Source: Ardenticatenaceae bacterium (lineage in GTDB: Bacteria; Chloroflexota; Anaerolineae; Promineifilales; Promineifilaceae). From it: a stretch of DNA of 52,982 bases. Position 1 is the stretch's first letter; every line of letters starts with the position of its first letter. The position numbers and the translations under genes are program-made. The notes beneath the pieces are model-generated. The model made no database searches. It was not told the DNA's origin and saw nothing but the letters and a program-made list of their open reading frames with translations. Shown here in pieces: positions 15,765 through 23,697 of this stretch. The DNA is taken from assembly GCA_020634215.1 (NCBI GenBank), contig JACKCD010000039.1:1-52982 (forward strand). Direction: 5' to 3'.

Positions 15765-16148
15765 CTACGACACAGCCACCTGGCTTAGCAAGCTATCGCG
15801 CACACAGCCAATCAGCGTATCCAACGCCACTGGCTTGGTCAGGTAGGCTGTGGCCCCCATTGCCAGCCCAGCTTCAACCGCCTCGGCCTGTGTCTTGGCA
15901 CTGACCATAATAATGGGTAAGTTCGCCATTTCTGGGCGACGACGCAGCCGCTTGCACACCTCATACCCATCCAGGCGAGGCATCATCACATCCAGCAGCA
16001 CCACATCGGGGCGGGCAGATTCAATCTTGGCAAGGGCATCCTCACCATCTATCGCTTCACGCACTGCAAACCCACCATATTCCAGCGTAAACCGGAAAAG
16101 TTTCCGAGTGTCTGCTTCATCATCTACAATTAAGATACAAGGCTTCAT
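15765..16148 (-). CDS. Stand-alone response regulator receiver (127 aa)
   Basis: A single CheY-like receiver domain with acidic pair LIVDDEADTRK, phosphoacceptor VVLLDVMMPRLDGYE, conserved Thr/Ser in IIMVSAKTQ and Lys in AYLTKPVALDTL. No output domain. It probably acts by protein contact or is a phosphorelay intermediate. No kinase lies adjacent. The start is ATG 16148 (MKPCILIVDDE); the ten-codon extension lacks a receiver counterpart. Confidence 0.92.
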   Translation of the reverse strand: MKPCILIVDDEADTRKLFRFTLEYGGFAVREAIDGEDALAKIESARPDVVLLDVMMPRLDGYEVCKRLRRRPEMANLPIIMVSAKTQAEAVEAGLAMGATAYLTKPVALDTLIGCVRDSLLSQVAVS

Positions 16149-16374
16149 GGAATTTACACCACTCCTTAAAGAAACCACCTGTTACTTGCCAGATAGTTTG
16201 CCAAAAACGGTCATGTGTTTGTGGCTTAGCGACAATGAGGGGAACTACAATTGATGATTGAAACCACATCTCTCTTATTTGCCTCAAAACTAGCGAGCCA
16301 AACTTACGACAAATATTACAACGATCATTTAGGCTATTGCCTAGCAGGCTAATCATGGTTAAGATAAGCGACAT

Positions 16375-16803
16375 ATGAGTTCAGAGAGATTTCGTCAGCG
16401 CATTCGCCAACGGCCGTTATTGACCCTCCCCCAAATCATTGTGCTGTTGATACTGCTGGCCGCCCTGTTCATTGCCCTTGACCTCAACCAGCGCGAACAG
16501 GCGGGGCAGCTTATTGGGGTGGGCGAAGAAGCACTTCAAGGCGAGATCAACGCCGAAATGACCCGCCAAGTGGAGCTAAAAGCAACGCTTGACTATGTTT
16601 CCAGCGACGATTATGTTGCGGCCTATGCCCGCGACGAGGGAGGCCAGGTTCAGCCAGGCGAAAAACGGATTGTGCCCCTGTTGGTTGAGGCCACGCCGGA
16701 ACCACCACCACCGCCACCGGCCACACCCGACCCAGCTTTAGATGCTCACCCGTGGCAAGCGTGGTGGCATTTACTAACAGATGCAGAACGGCCGTTTCCC
16801 TAA
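16375..16803 (+). CDS. FtsB/DivIC-like septum formation protein (142 aa)
   Basis: This is a single-pass protein. A basic cytoplasmic N-terminus (RFRQRIRQRP) leads into a helix at about 17-37 (LPQIIVLLILLAALFIALDL) and then a coiled coil (about 38-75). The DivIC-type motif AAYARDEGGQVQPGEKRIVPL follows, then a Pro-rich linker and WxxWWHLL tail. Family members scaffold the divisome. The length and the VQPGEKRIVPL box support the assignment, but these proteins diverge strongly. Palindromes lie at 16409 and 16787, at its start and end. Confidence 0.7.
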   Translation: MSSERFRQRIRQRPLLTLPQIIVLLILLAALFIALDLNQREQAGQLIGVGEEALQGEINAEMTRQVELKATLDYVSSDDYVAAYARDEGGQVQPGEKRIVPLLVEATPEPPPPPPATPDPALDAHPWQAWWHLLTDAERPFP

Positions 16804-16849
16804 TCTCCCTATGCCTTTCCCCAGCCGCCTAATTTGCGGATCAACTTTA

Positions 16850-16865
16850 CATATGTTAACATATG
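16850..16865. promoter_or_regulatory. Perfect 16-bp palindrome upstream of cpaB copy 1
   Basis: CATATGTTAACATATG is a perfect inverted repeat in the AT-rich leader 45 bases before the first cpaB start. A further TTTACAT occurs at 16879. Its size and symmetry fit a repressor operator. No regulator can be named. Confidence 0.45.
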
Positions 16866-16909
16866 CGCCGTCATAAAGTTTACATATTATTCTTTAAAGG
16901 TAGGAACAC

Positions 16910-17997
16910 ATGGGCCGCCGTACAATTGCAATTCTTTTTTTTATTATCGGCATCCTGCTACTCATTATCGTAAGCGTACTTTTTTTTAACAGTCAAGACA
17001 GTTCTAATCAAACCCCTACCACGACTGAAACGACGCTTGATTCAACAGAAACCCCACTGCTGGAAGACCCGCAAGGTTTCATTGACCAAATTTCCAACCA
17101 ACCCGAAGAGCTTGTTGAAGTCGTTGTCTCCTTCCAAACAGTGCCGCGTGGGTGGCAAATGACCGAAGCCGAGCTACGCACCGACCTACGCCGAGCCAGC
17201 GACGTGCAAAGCAATGTCGTCACCAAGGTTGAGGATGTGGTAGGTCTGTACGCCCGCACCGACATTTTTCAGGGGCAAACCTTGACCCGTGACATGTTTG
17301 TCGGGGATCCAACGCTTGTCAGCAGCAGTGAGTTTGGCCCCTCGTCCATTATCCCCGCTGGGTTTGTGGCGCAGGCTGTGCCCATGGATCGCCTTTCCAG
17401 CGTGGCTTATGGGCTGGCTCCAGGCGACTATGTAGACATCATGCTCTCCTTTGTGCTGCTGGAGATTGACGAGTTTCAGGCATTGTTAGATAATGGTGCA
17501 CTTTTATCTGCAGAAACAGAAGAGAAGGGGCGATTAGTGCCTGTGGATTTAGCCATTTGGCCGGGTGGAAACGCTGCCCTACAAATGAACGAACGCTGAT
17601 CTCGCCCACGGAAAACGGCGTTACCTGTTTCATCATTCTGCAAAATGCCCGCGTCATCAGTGGGTGCCTATGTACACCCCACCCATTGCAGGCCGCCGCA
17701 TAACAGCCGTTCCCCGTTGAAACCGAAGGCAAGCCACCCGCCCCAGCCCCGACCAGCCACCATCACCCCACCCATTCCCCGACGTGTTGCTGGTTGCCCA
17801 TGGCTCCCCAGGAACAACTGCTGCTTAAATACGCCGTAGCAGCCAACGCCAACATTGACTTCGCCCCTGCGCCCGTACATCAACGACAGCCGAAATACCA
17901 CAGCGTGGAAGAAAATGTTGATTTGCCCTTTAATGCTGATCGTTTTGGCGTGATATTCATAGCTTCCTTCATGCGCCAGCGCGCACCGGCAGCTTAA
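16910..17997 (+). pseudogene. cpaB: cpaB/rcpC-like gene, copy 1, with multiple frameshifts
   Basis: CpaB/RcpC is an envelope SAF-domain protein of Flp/Tad pilus systems. Residues 1-229 read cleanly: an N-terminal membrane helix (AILFFIIGILLLIIVSVLFF), a Thr-rich linker, the SAF-like stretch (ARTDIFQGQTLTRDMFV), PAGFVAQAVPMDRLSSVAYG and LAPGDYVDIMLSF. The frame then stops at 17599. Related coding continues in other frames: CFIILQNARVI near 17640, then APQEQLLLKYAVAANANIDF near 17800 and NVDLPFNADRFGVIF to about 17970. At least three indels are needed. Damaged palindromes AACGGCGTT (17614) and AACAGCCGTT (17702) lie here. Either a decayed gene or local assembly error. Confidence 0.8.
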
Positions 17998-18077
17998 TCA
18001 AATCATCACCCCCACCCCGGCTGCGCCCCGAGGCGAAAGTGGCGGGGAAGGGGCCTAACGCCATTTGAGGATTCATT

Positions 18078-19221
18078 ATGCGTCCTAGAACTTTTATTTT
18101 ATTAATCTTAGTGCTTATTGTCAGGATTTTGCGGCTCTGCTCATCATTGCCAACAGCCGCAACACCTCCGTTCTTTCCGTGCTGCGCCCCGGCAGCAGCA
18201 CGGCCACGGTAGAGCCTACCAAGGAAACCGAGGAAGGAATCACGGAGCCGGCCGTCACACCCACCCCATCCATTCAGCTGGCGTTGTGGTTGCCAAAACC
18301 GATTTGCCCGTTGGAACCACCCTTACCCTAGATCTGCTTGAAGTTGAACAGCGACCCGACAGCAATATCGCTTTTCAGGGCGGGTATGAGGTCTCAACCC
18401 CCGATGAGTTGGTGGGCGAAATTGTCAAGGTCTCGGTGGCGCGGGGGCAAGAAATTTTGCGCCCCATGCTGGCACTCAACCCCACCGACCTGCCATCGCT
18501 TGGCTCTGATTTGGCTCTGTATGTTGACCAGGGTCGGGTGGCCGTAGCCATGCCCATCAATCGCTACACTGGCGTGGCTTTCGCCATGCGCCCCGGCGAT
18601 TTGGTAGACGTGCTGATGACGTTGAATTTGGTGCAGCTTGACGAGGAGTTCCAAACGCAGTTGCCCAACCAGACGCAGCGCATTGATGAAACCTCACTTT
18701 CAACCGGGTTGCCCTTTTTACTACCAGCCGCAACCGAGGGTCGGCTGGAGTTTGTAGATGAATTAGGCATTGTGGGCGAGATTGCGCCGGTGTTGCCGGT
18801 GCAAATTCCGCGTCAGGTGACACAATTAACGGTGCAGCAAGCGCAGGTGCTGTGGGTGGGAACATGGGATAATAAACGGCGTCTTCCGCCCCAATACCCA
18901 AACCGATGCCCTCAGTCAGCCCATTGCCCAGCCCGCCCGACCCGTACCGCAGCGCAGCGAGAACCAGCCCGATCTGGTCATCCCTCCAGCGCGAGCCGCC
19001 CAGGAAGCGTTGGCGCGATTAAATGCGACAGACGGGGCGTTAGCGTGGATTTGGTGCTGCGCTCCTGGCGACACCAACGTCTTTGTTGCAATAGCGTCTC
19101 CCTGCCGCAGCTTGTGGATCAAGGGCGCGTCACCGTACCTGAAGCGATTGGCTTTGATGCCGCGCCGCGAGCCGATCAGGTCATTCCACCCTCGGTTCCC
19201 ATTGATCCCCCAGCACCCTAG
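18078..19221 (+). pseudogene. cpaB: cpaB/rcpC-like gene, copy 2, with multiple frameshifts
   Basis: A second SAF-domain protein. The start at ATG 18078 gives a membrane helix (MRPRTFILLILVLIV). The frame must shift near 18125 to continue as LLIIANSRNTSVLSVLRPGS and again near 18280 to reach VVVAKTDLPVGTTLTLDLLE. A long intact block follows (VSTPDELVGEIVKVSVARGQ, VAVAMPINRYTGVAFAMRPG, DLVDVLMTLNLVQLDEEFQT). After WVGTWDNK (18870) the frame breaks again, with remnants ENQPDLVIPPARAAQEAL and, in the original frame, VDLVLRS and SLPQLVDQGRVTVPEAIGFD. No cpaC-F or tad genes are in the window. The concentration of indels in two paralogues suggests either true decay or a paralogue-confused assembly. 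Confidence 0.8.
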
Positions 19222-19249
19222 CTATCTTTTTCTGGCCTAAAACAATTGG

Positions 19250-19284
19250 AAAGTCCCTCGCTGCCCGCCTGGGACTTTTTATTT
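19250..19284 (+). terminator. Intrinsic terminator after cpaB copy 2
   Basis: AAAGTCCC and GGGACTTT form a stem around a 13-base loop, followed by TTATTT. It lies 28 bases after the last cpaB codon and just before the NUDIX start. Confidence 0.7.
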
Positions 19285-19293
19285 CTCACCTTG

Positions 19294-20010
19294 ATGGAGG
19301 CAACCTTGACCGCCAATTTGCCCAAAAATTATGATGCTGCCCAGTTTGAACGGCCGTCTGTCACCGTAGATGTCATCATTTTTTCCCTCAGCGACGACGA
19401 TTTGAAGGTGCTGCTGGTCAAACGCAAACATTTGCCCTACGCCGGGATGTGGGCCATTCCTGGTGGCTTTGTCCACCTGGATGAATCGCTGGAAGAAGCC
19501 GCCGCCCGCGAGCTATACGAAGAAACGGGCGTGGCTGATGTCTACATGGAGCAGCTCTATACCTTTGGCGCACCCAACCGCGACCCGCGCACGCGGGTGA
19601 TCACCGTGGCCTATTTTGCCTTGGTGCCACAGGACAGCGTTACCCACCACCCGGGCGAAGAGGCGACAGAAACGGCATGGCATTCGGTCTACAGCCTGCC
19701 GCCGCTGGCGTTTGACCATGCCGAGATTGTGGACTATGCCTTTACGCGGCTGCGCTACAAGCTGGAATATACGGCCGTTGGTTTCCAGCTTCTCCCCAAT
19801 GTGTTTACCCTGTCTGATTTGCAGAAGGCGTATGAAATTATTCTGGGCGAACAGCTAGACAAGCGCAATTTCCGGCGCAAAATTTTGTCAGCGGAAATTT
19901 TGCAGGAAACGGGGGAGCGGCGGCAAAGTGCGGAGGGCAGGCCGGCGATGCTGTATCGCTACCGTGATGATGCGGTGGCCGAAGTCAAAACGCGGCGGCT
20001 TTTCCCCTAA
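19294..20010 (+). CDS. NUDIX hydrolase with C-terminal winged helix, NrtR-like (238 aa)
   Basis: The N-terminal NUDIX domain (about 20-140) carries KVLLVKRKHLPYAGMWAIPG and the NUDIX box GGFVHLDESLEEAAARELYE followed by ETGV. The C-terminal part (about 160-225) has LPNVFTLSDLQKAYEIILGE and LDKRNFRRKIL, the winged-helix pattern of the NrtR family, in which a degenerate NUDIX domain senses ADP-ribose and the wing binds NAD-gene promoters. The NUDIX box looks intact, so catalysis is possible. No NAD gene is adjacent, so a regulatory target cannot be given. The ATG at 19294 is chosen; upstream codons overlap the terminator. Confidence 0.85.
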   Translation: MEATLTANLPKNYDAAQFERPSVTVDVIIFSLSDDDLKVLLVKRKHLPYAGMWAIPGGFVHLDESLEEAAARELYEETGVADVYMEQLYTFGAPNRDPRTRVITVAYFALVPQDSVTHHPGEEATETAWHSVYSLPPLAFDHAEIVDYAFTRLRYKLEYTAVGFQLLPNVFTLSDLQKAYEIILGEQLDKRNFRRKILSAEILQETGERRQSAEGRPAMLYRYRDDAVAEVKTRRLFP

Positions 20011-20018
20011 CCGGGTAA

Positions 20019-20156
20019 ACATGTCATTTCGAGAGCCTACACTGAGGCCGCTGAAGTGTCCTCCGAAAAATCCCGTTGACAACAGCCAAGTGAACGGGAT
20101 TTCTCCTCGAAGACTGAGCCTGCCCTGAGTACAGCCAAAAGGTTGAAATGACATGT
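20019..20156. repeat. Nested 138-bp palindromic element
   Basis: The outer arms ACATGTCATTTC (20019-20030) and GAAATGACATGT (20145-20156) are perfect reverse complements. The inner arms GAAAAATCCCGTT (about 20074) and AACGGGATTTCTC (about 20093) pair imperfectly. Together they form a cruciform or a long RNA hairpin. No gene is visible inside. The GTCATTTCGAG-type end is known from dispersed bacterial repeats (recollection), so this may be a mobile or dispersed non-coding element. Confidence 0.75.
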
Positions 20157-20241
20157 GTTTATACTCCGTGCAATTTGAAACCCGTGGTTTTTCTGCATCC
20201 GTCAGGTAAAAACCATAGGTTTCATTCAAATTTGAGTATAG
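20157..20241. repeat. Second long palindromic element adjacent to the first
   Basis: The left arm TATACTCCGTGCAATTTGAA then ACCCGTGGTTTTTC pairs with the right arm AAAAACCATAGGTTTCATTC then AAATTTGAGTATA over about 34 positions, with a loop near 20196-20205. It abuts the preceding palindrome, so the 19294 gene and the HypE-like pseudogene (convergent) are separated by two large hairpins and nothing else. Confidence 0.75.
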
Positions 20242-20267
20242 ATACCTTCTCCGGCAGATTGCCAGAT

Positions 20268-21279
20268 CTACGACTCATACACCCGCGCAATCTCATCCCG
20301 CGCCGGGCGGGGCAGCAGAGAACCATCAGGCTGCACAACGGCCGTTTCTTCCCTCCCCTCCTCCACCTCCCCAATCACCACACAATCAATCCCCGCCTCT
20401 GCCAAAGCCTGGCAAATGGCGGGAACATCGGCGGAAACGGCCGTTAACAATCAGTGCCCCCGATGCAATCGTTGCCAATGGGTCTAAGCCAAACGCCGCA
20501 CACACCCGCCCCGCCAGCGGCAAGATCGGAATCGCCGCCGGGTCTACGCGCAGCGTATGGCCGCTGGCTTCGGCCAGTTCCCACAGTGCCCCCGCCAGCC
20601 CCCCCTCCGTCGGGTCGTGCATCGCCGTCACCCGGCCGGCGGCGGTGGCAAGCTGGGCATCGCGCAGCACGCCAATGCCGGGCTGGTGCAGAAACGCCTG
20701 CGCTTCGGCCAATTCCGCCGGAGTAAACGTGTCGGCCAGCCGTTCAGGAAACTCCCGCGCCAAAATGGCGGTGGCTTCAATGGGAATCCCCTTGGTCAGC
20801 AAAATCTTGTCGCCGGGGCTGGCTCCCGCCGGGGTGATCAGCTTCTCTTTTGCCACTTCGCCAATAAGCGTCCCCATGAGAATGGGGCGATCTAGCCCAT
20901 AGGTAATTTCAGTGTGGCCGCCAATGAGGGAGATATTTTTCTCGCGGCAGGCGGCGTAGAGTTGGTCGGTGAGGGTGGTAACGGAAACGGCCGTTGTTTT
21001 GCCCTCCGGCAGCAGCATTGTCACCATCAACCAGCGCGGCATCGCTCCGGTGGTGGCAATGTCGTTGCTGTTTACCTGCACCAAATACCAGCCAATTTCA
21101 TCAGTGGCAAAGGTAATCGGGTCAGATTTGAAAACGAGATAGCGGTCGCCCGCATCTACCACGGCGCAATCCAGCCCAATGCCGGGCTTGAGCAGCACGC
21201 GAGGATCGCTAACAGGAGCCGCCGCCAGCAGTTGCGCCAGCAGGTCGGGGGGGAGTTTGCCAAGGGGAATTGAATTCAT
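20268..21279 (-). pseudogene. AIR-synthase-related (HypE/ThiL-like) gene with a frameshift
   Basis: This is a PurM-like ATP-binding protein. It starts at ATG 21279 (MNSIPLGKLPPDLLAQ) and shows GIGLDCAVVDAGDRYLVFKS, the metal/ATP Asp region KSDPITF, VNSNDIATTGAMPRWLMVTM, LIGGHTEITYGLDRP and AMHDPTEGGLAGALWELAEA. These match the HypE-like branch. After SGAL the frame is lost at about 20436-20457; the missing end (TAVSADVPAICQALAEAGID, ending RVYES) is in another frame down to 20268. One extra base just 5' of the palindrome AACGGCCGTT (20436) explains it. No other hyp genes are present, so hydrogenase maturation is not supported by context. It could be a sequencing error rather than a dead gene. 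Confidence 0.8.
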
Positions 21280-21351
21280 AACAAGTAACAGGTAACAAGT
21301 AACAGGTGGCAAGTTTTGTTTGCCACTTGCCACTTGTTACTTGTTACTTGC
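21280..21351. repeat. Intergenic hairpin, family A
   Basis: The left arm is two to three copies of AACAAGTAACAGGT ending in GGTGGCAAG. The right arm is CTTGCCACTTGTTACTTGTT and following. It consists of the same oligomers as the hairpins at 5546 and 7804 and separates two minus-strand genes. It is the clearest example of tandem units mirrored by tandem complements. Confidence 0.8.
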
Positions 21352-21363
21352 GCTTGGATATCT

Positions 21364-21897
21364 TTACTCTGTTTGTTGTAATAAATAGAGCAGGAGTGCT
21401 GTCAGCGACAAGCCGTCGCGTATCTCCTGGCTGCGGATCATCGCTTTGATCTCGGCAGGGGCAAGCCAGCGGGTGGTCGCAATTTCGTTGGGGTCGAAAT
21501 CAGCCGTTTTTTCCCCGGCGCGGCAGTGAATCACGTGGAACACCTGGTTGGCGATGCCGTTCATGGGATGGTAGGTATAAATCAGCCGGTGGTCGCTGGT
21601 TTCGTAACCCGATTCTTCAAATGCTTCGCGCCGCGCCGCTGCCAATATCTCTTCGCCCGGTTCGGCGGTGCCGCCGGGGATTTCCCATTCGATGCTGTCG
21701 GTGATGTAGCGGTAGGCGTGGACAAAAAGTAGCTGCCCCTGTGCATTTTCCACCAGCACGGCGACGGCCTCTTTTTCAAAGTCGAGGAAGTGGTGGCGTT
21801 CGATTAAACGGCCGTTTGGAAACAACACCCTGTCCGCATACAAATTCACCCACACATCCTCATAAATCACCGTTCTTGCTAATCGTTGCGGCTTCAT
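21364..21897 (-). CDS. NUDIX hydrolase, ADP-ribose pyrophosphatase-like (177 aa)
   Basis: Contains RTVIYEDVWVNLYADRVLFP, FDFEKEAVAVLVE-type text (LDFEKEAVAVLVENAQGQLL), a Tyr/Arg pair in HAYRYITDSIEWEIPGG, and the NUDIX box GTAEPGEEILAAARREAFEE then SGYE. This order matches ADP-ribose pyrophosphatases, which recycle ADP-ribose to AMP and ribose 5-phosphate. Its length is usual. The start is ATG 21897 (MKPQRLARTV); the 28-codon upstream extension falls in a repeat and is not coding-like. Confidence 0.87.
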   Translation of the reverse strand: MKPQRLARTVIYEDVWVNLYADRVLFPNGRLIERHHFLDFEKEAVAVLVENAQGQLLFVHAYRYITDSIEWEIPGGTAEPGEEILAAARREAFEESGYETSDHRLIYTYHPMNGIANQVFHVIHCRAGEKTADFDPNEIATTRWLAPAEIKAMIRSQEIRDGLSLTALLLYLLQQTE

Positions 21898-21908
21898 ATA
21901 AATGGTAT

Positions 21909-21978
21909 TAACCGCAGAGAGCGCAAAGCACGCAGAGCTTTCTCTTTTTCCTCTGCGCTCTTTGCGTCCTCTGCGGTT
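21909..21978. repeat. Intergenic hairpin of tandem oligomers
   Basis: The left arm AACCGCAGAGAGCGCAAAGC then ACGCAGAG pairs with the right arm CTCTGCGCTCTTTGCGTCCT then CTGCGGTT around a T/C-rich loop. The stem exceeds 25 bp. The GCAGAG/GCGCAAAG units recur within each arm. It separates two minus-strand genes. The type ACCGCAGAG...CTCTGCGGT is a common dispersed palindrome in environmental bacteria (recollection). Confidence 0.75.
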
Positions 21979-21999
21979 CAATTAAATTATCGAAAAGGC

Positions 22000-22708
22000 T
22001 CACTTAATCCCCCCGAACGCGGCAAAATTGCTGTTTTTGTGCAAAATTTCTACCTCGCGGAACCCTACCCGCCGCAACAAATCAATTTGAAACAGCAGTG
22101 GGCGCGGCGTGTCCTCTTTTTCGATATAGGCAAACACATGGTCACGGTACGCCTCATCCTTCAAGCTCGTCAAATAATCACCATATCGCGCCCACATCAT
22201 CGCCTGAATATGCGGAGTAGAATGGTAAATCATGTCGGAAATCCACAGCGAACCACCCGGCTTGAGAGCGCGATACAGTTTAGCAAACACCGCTTCCCAC
22301 TCCGCCTCGCCGCGCAGGTGGTGCAGAACCGCTGCCGCCATGATGATGTCAAACTGGCATTCCCCCAATGACAACTCACGAATGTCAGCCTGATGGGTAG
22401 TGATTTTGCCGACGTTGACCTGGCTAATGCGCTCGCGGGCGCGTTCCAGCATCGGCCGACTCAAATCAACCTAGGGTCACATCCAGACCCGGCACTGCCT
22501 GCAGCAATTTGAGCGTGTAGTTGCCCGCACCACAGCCAATATCGAGCGAGGCTGTGGCATCGGGGTTGTTGGTCGTGGCCGCCTGCATAATGAGTTCAAG
22601 CACCAACGGCGCATCTATCGTCGCCGACTGGCCGGTTTGGAGGTTGGAAAAACGTTCGACATCGTTGTCAAAGCGGTGGCGTATTTCTGCCACAGTAGAT
22701 TTTTGCAT
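22000..22708 (-). pseudogene. Class I SAM-dependent methyltransferase, single frameshift
   Basis: The first 80 residues from ATG 22708 carry the SAM-binding motif I (ASLDIGCGAGNYTLKLL). The frame stops directly after GLDVTLG. One base fewer in the string CCCTAGGTTG would join it to VDLSRPMLERARERI, followed by motif II/III text FDIIMAAAVLHHLRG and LKPGGSLWISDMI and a C-terminal domain to 22000. So a single-base insertion at about 22470 interrupts motif II, exactly where the acidic residue that binds SAM ribose should be (VDLS). The rejoined protein would be about 235 aa. Substrate unknown. It could be a sequencing error; otherwise the gene is dead. Confidence 0.85.
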
Positions 22709-22806
22709 AGTTTAACTCTCACCTAAACGGATTAACGGCCGTTTTCCGCATGACTTCGGAATGGCAAAATCTTGTCACGTTCTTGCGGCTTGGCAACGTG
22801 TAAGAT

Positions 22807-23227
22807 TTACGCCGATATATTTGCCGACAACCAATCCAGAAACTCATCATAGGACATCTCATCGGTCAAAAAGCTCTGTTTTGTTGGCTAAATGTAAATG
22901 GGGAACCAGTTTGCCAACCTGAGAAGTAGTGATCTGTCCATATTTCAGCCGTAGCGCACGTGGGTCAGGGCTGTTGTCAAAACCAACCTCAACCCAATTG
23001 TCCTTTAGCAGATAGTAGCGGTATTTACGTCGGTTCTCGCTGAACAACTCGGTCACAAACAGCCGAAAAGCATACATTGCTTGTAAACGCAAGATAGACC
23101 GCTTTGGTGTCTCGTCAATGGTGTATTCAACATCTGTAAAGGCAGCAGAACTTACCGTGATTACGTGAGCAAAATATTGTTTAATGTCTCTGTCCAATCT
23201 TGAATACCGTAGTGACAAAATTCCCAA
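22807..23227 (-). pseudogene. TumE/DUF6516-like toxin gene with a 3' frameshift
   Basis: The readable frame (to 22859) gives AFTDVEYTIDETPKRSILRL, KYRYYLLKDNWVEVGFDNSP and PHLHLANKTEL. The FDNSP...PHLHL pattern resembles the RxDNAPHH...PHH layout of DUF6516 (TumE-type) toxins; this is a tentative match. After KTEL the frame ends at FDR. Removing one T from the TTTTT run (near 22867) restores TDEMSYDEFLDWLSANISA and a stop at 22807, which looks like the true C-terminus. The 5' start is unclear: no good ATG follows the upstream stop, and the frame overlaps the upstream gene by up to 67 bases. Confidence 0.55.
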
Positions 23228-23493
23228 TCAGCCAGATCAATTTCCCACGTCAAGTGCCCATTTGCTTCTAACTGTTCTACAAAATGCGGATCCTGCGCTG
23301 TTTCATTGGCAAATGCACCAAAAGGCATTTTATAGATCGCTTCGTAATGCTGGATTTGCCGTTTTAATTCAGCAATTTTGTCACTGATTTGCTCAATCGA
23401 ATAACGCTGCAAGGCTTGATCAACTGCCAATTCTAACGAGCCAGCAAGAGTTAGCGCCGAAATATACTTTTCGTTAATTGCCACCGTGGTCAT
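23161..23493 (-). CDS. Putative antitoxin or partner protein (110 aa)
   Basis: A helical protein: VAINEKYISALTLAGSLELA, then VDQALQRYSIEQISDKIAEL with a coiled-coil character, and a conserved-looking end EIDLADWEFCHYGIQDWTET. Its position directly upstream of, and overlapping, the TumE-like gene suggests the antitoxin of the pair. Start: the second ATG (23493, MTTVAIN) lies 7 bases after an AGAGG site, so I prefer it to the ATG at 23499. Function is inferred only from arrangement and size. Confidence 0.6.
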   Translation of the reverse strand: MTTVAINEKYISALTLAGSLELAVDQALQRYSIEQISDKIAELKRQIQHYEAIYKMPFGAFANETAQDPHFVEQLEANGHLTWEIDLADWEFCHYGIQDWTETLNNILLT

Positions 23494-23590
23494 ATGCATA
23501 CCTCTACAAATTTGCTGCTTCTCATTGCCATCATATTAAAGCCTTTAGCCTGCAGAATCAACCAAAGATGTTGTCCACGTGTGTTACAGT

Positions 23591-23652
23591 GGAGGCTGAG
23601 CTTGCCGAAGCCGCTTTTAAGGATCCAAACCGCCTTCGGCAGGCTCAGGCTC
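23591..23652. repeat. Intergenic hairpin
   Basis: GGAGGCTGAGCTTGCCGAAG (23591) pairs with CTTCGGCAGGCTCAGGCTCC (about 23633-23652) over 19-20 bp with one or two mismatches and a 22-base loop. It lies between two minus-strand genes. The GCCGAAG...CTTCGGC type is another dispersed palindrome. Confidence 0.75.
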
Positions 23653-23697
23653 CATCTGCTATTTTTCCCGCTTAAAAGGGTACAACCCGCTTGCAAA

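Noticed and set aside
20268..21279. Hydrogenase maturation gene hypE
   Set aside because: No other hyp or hydrogenase gene is present, and AIR-synthase-related proteins occur widely without hydrogenases; a general name is safer.
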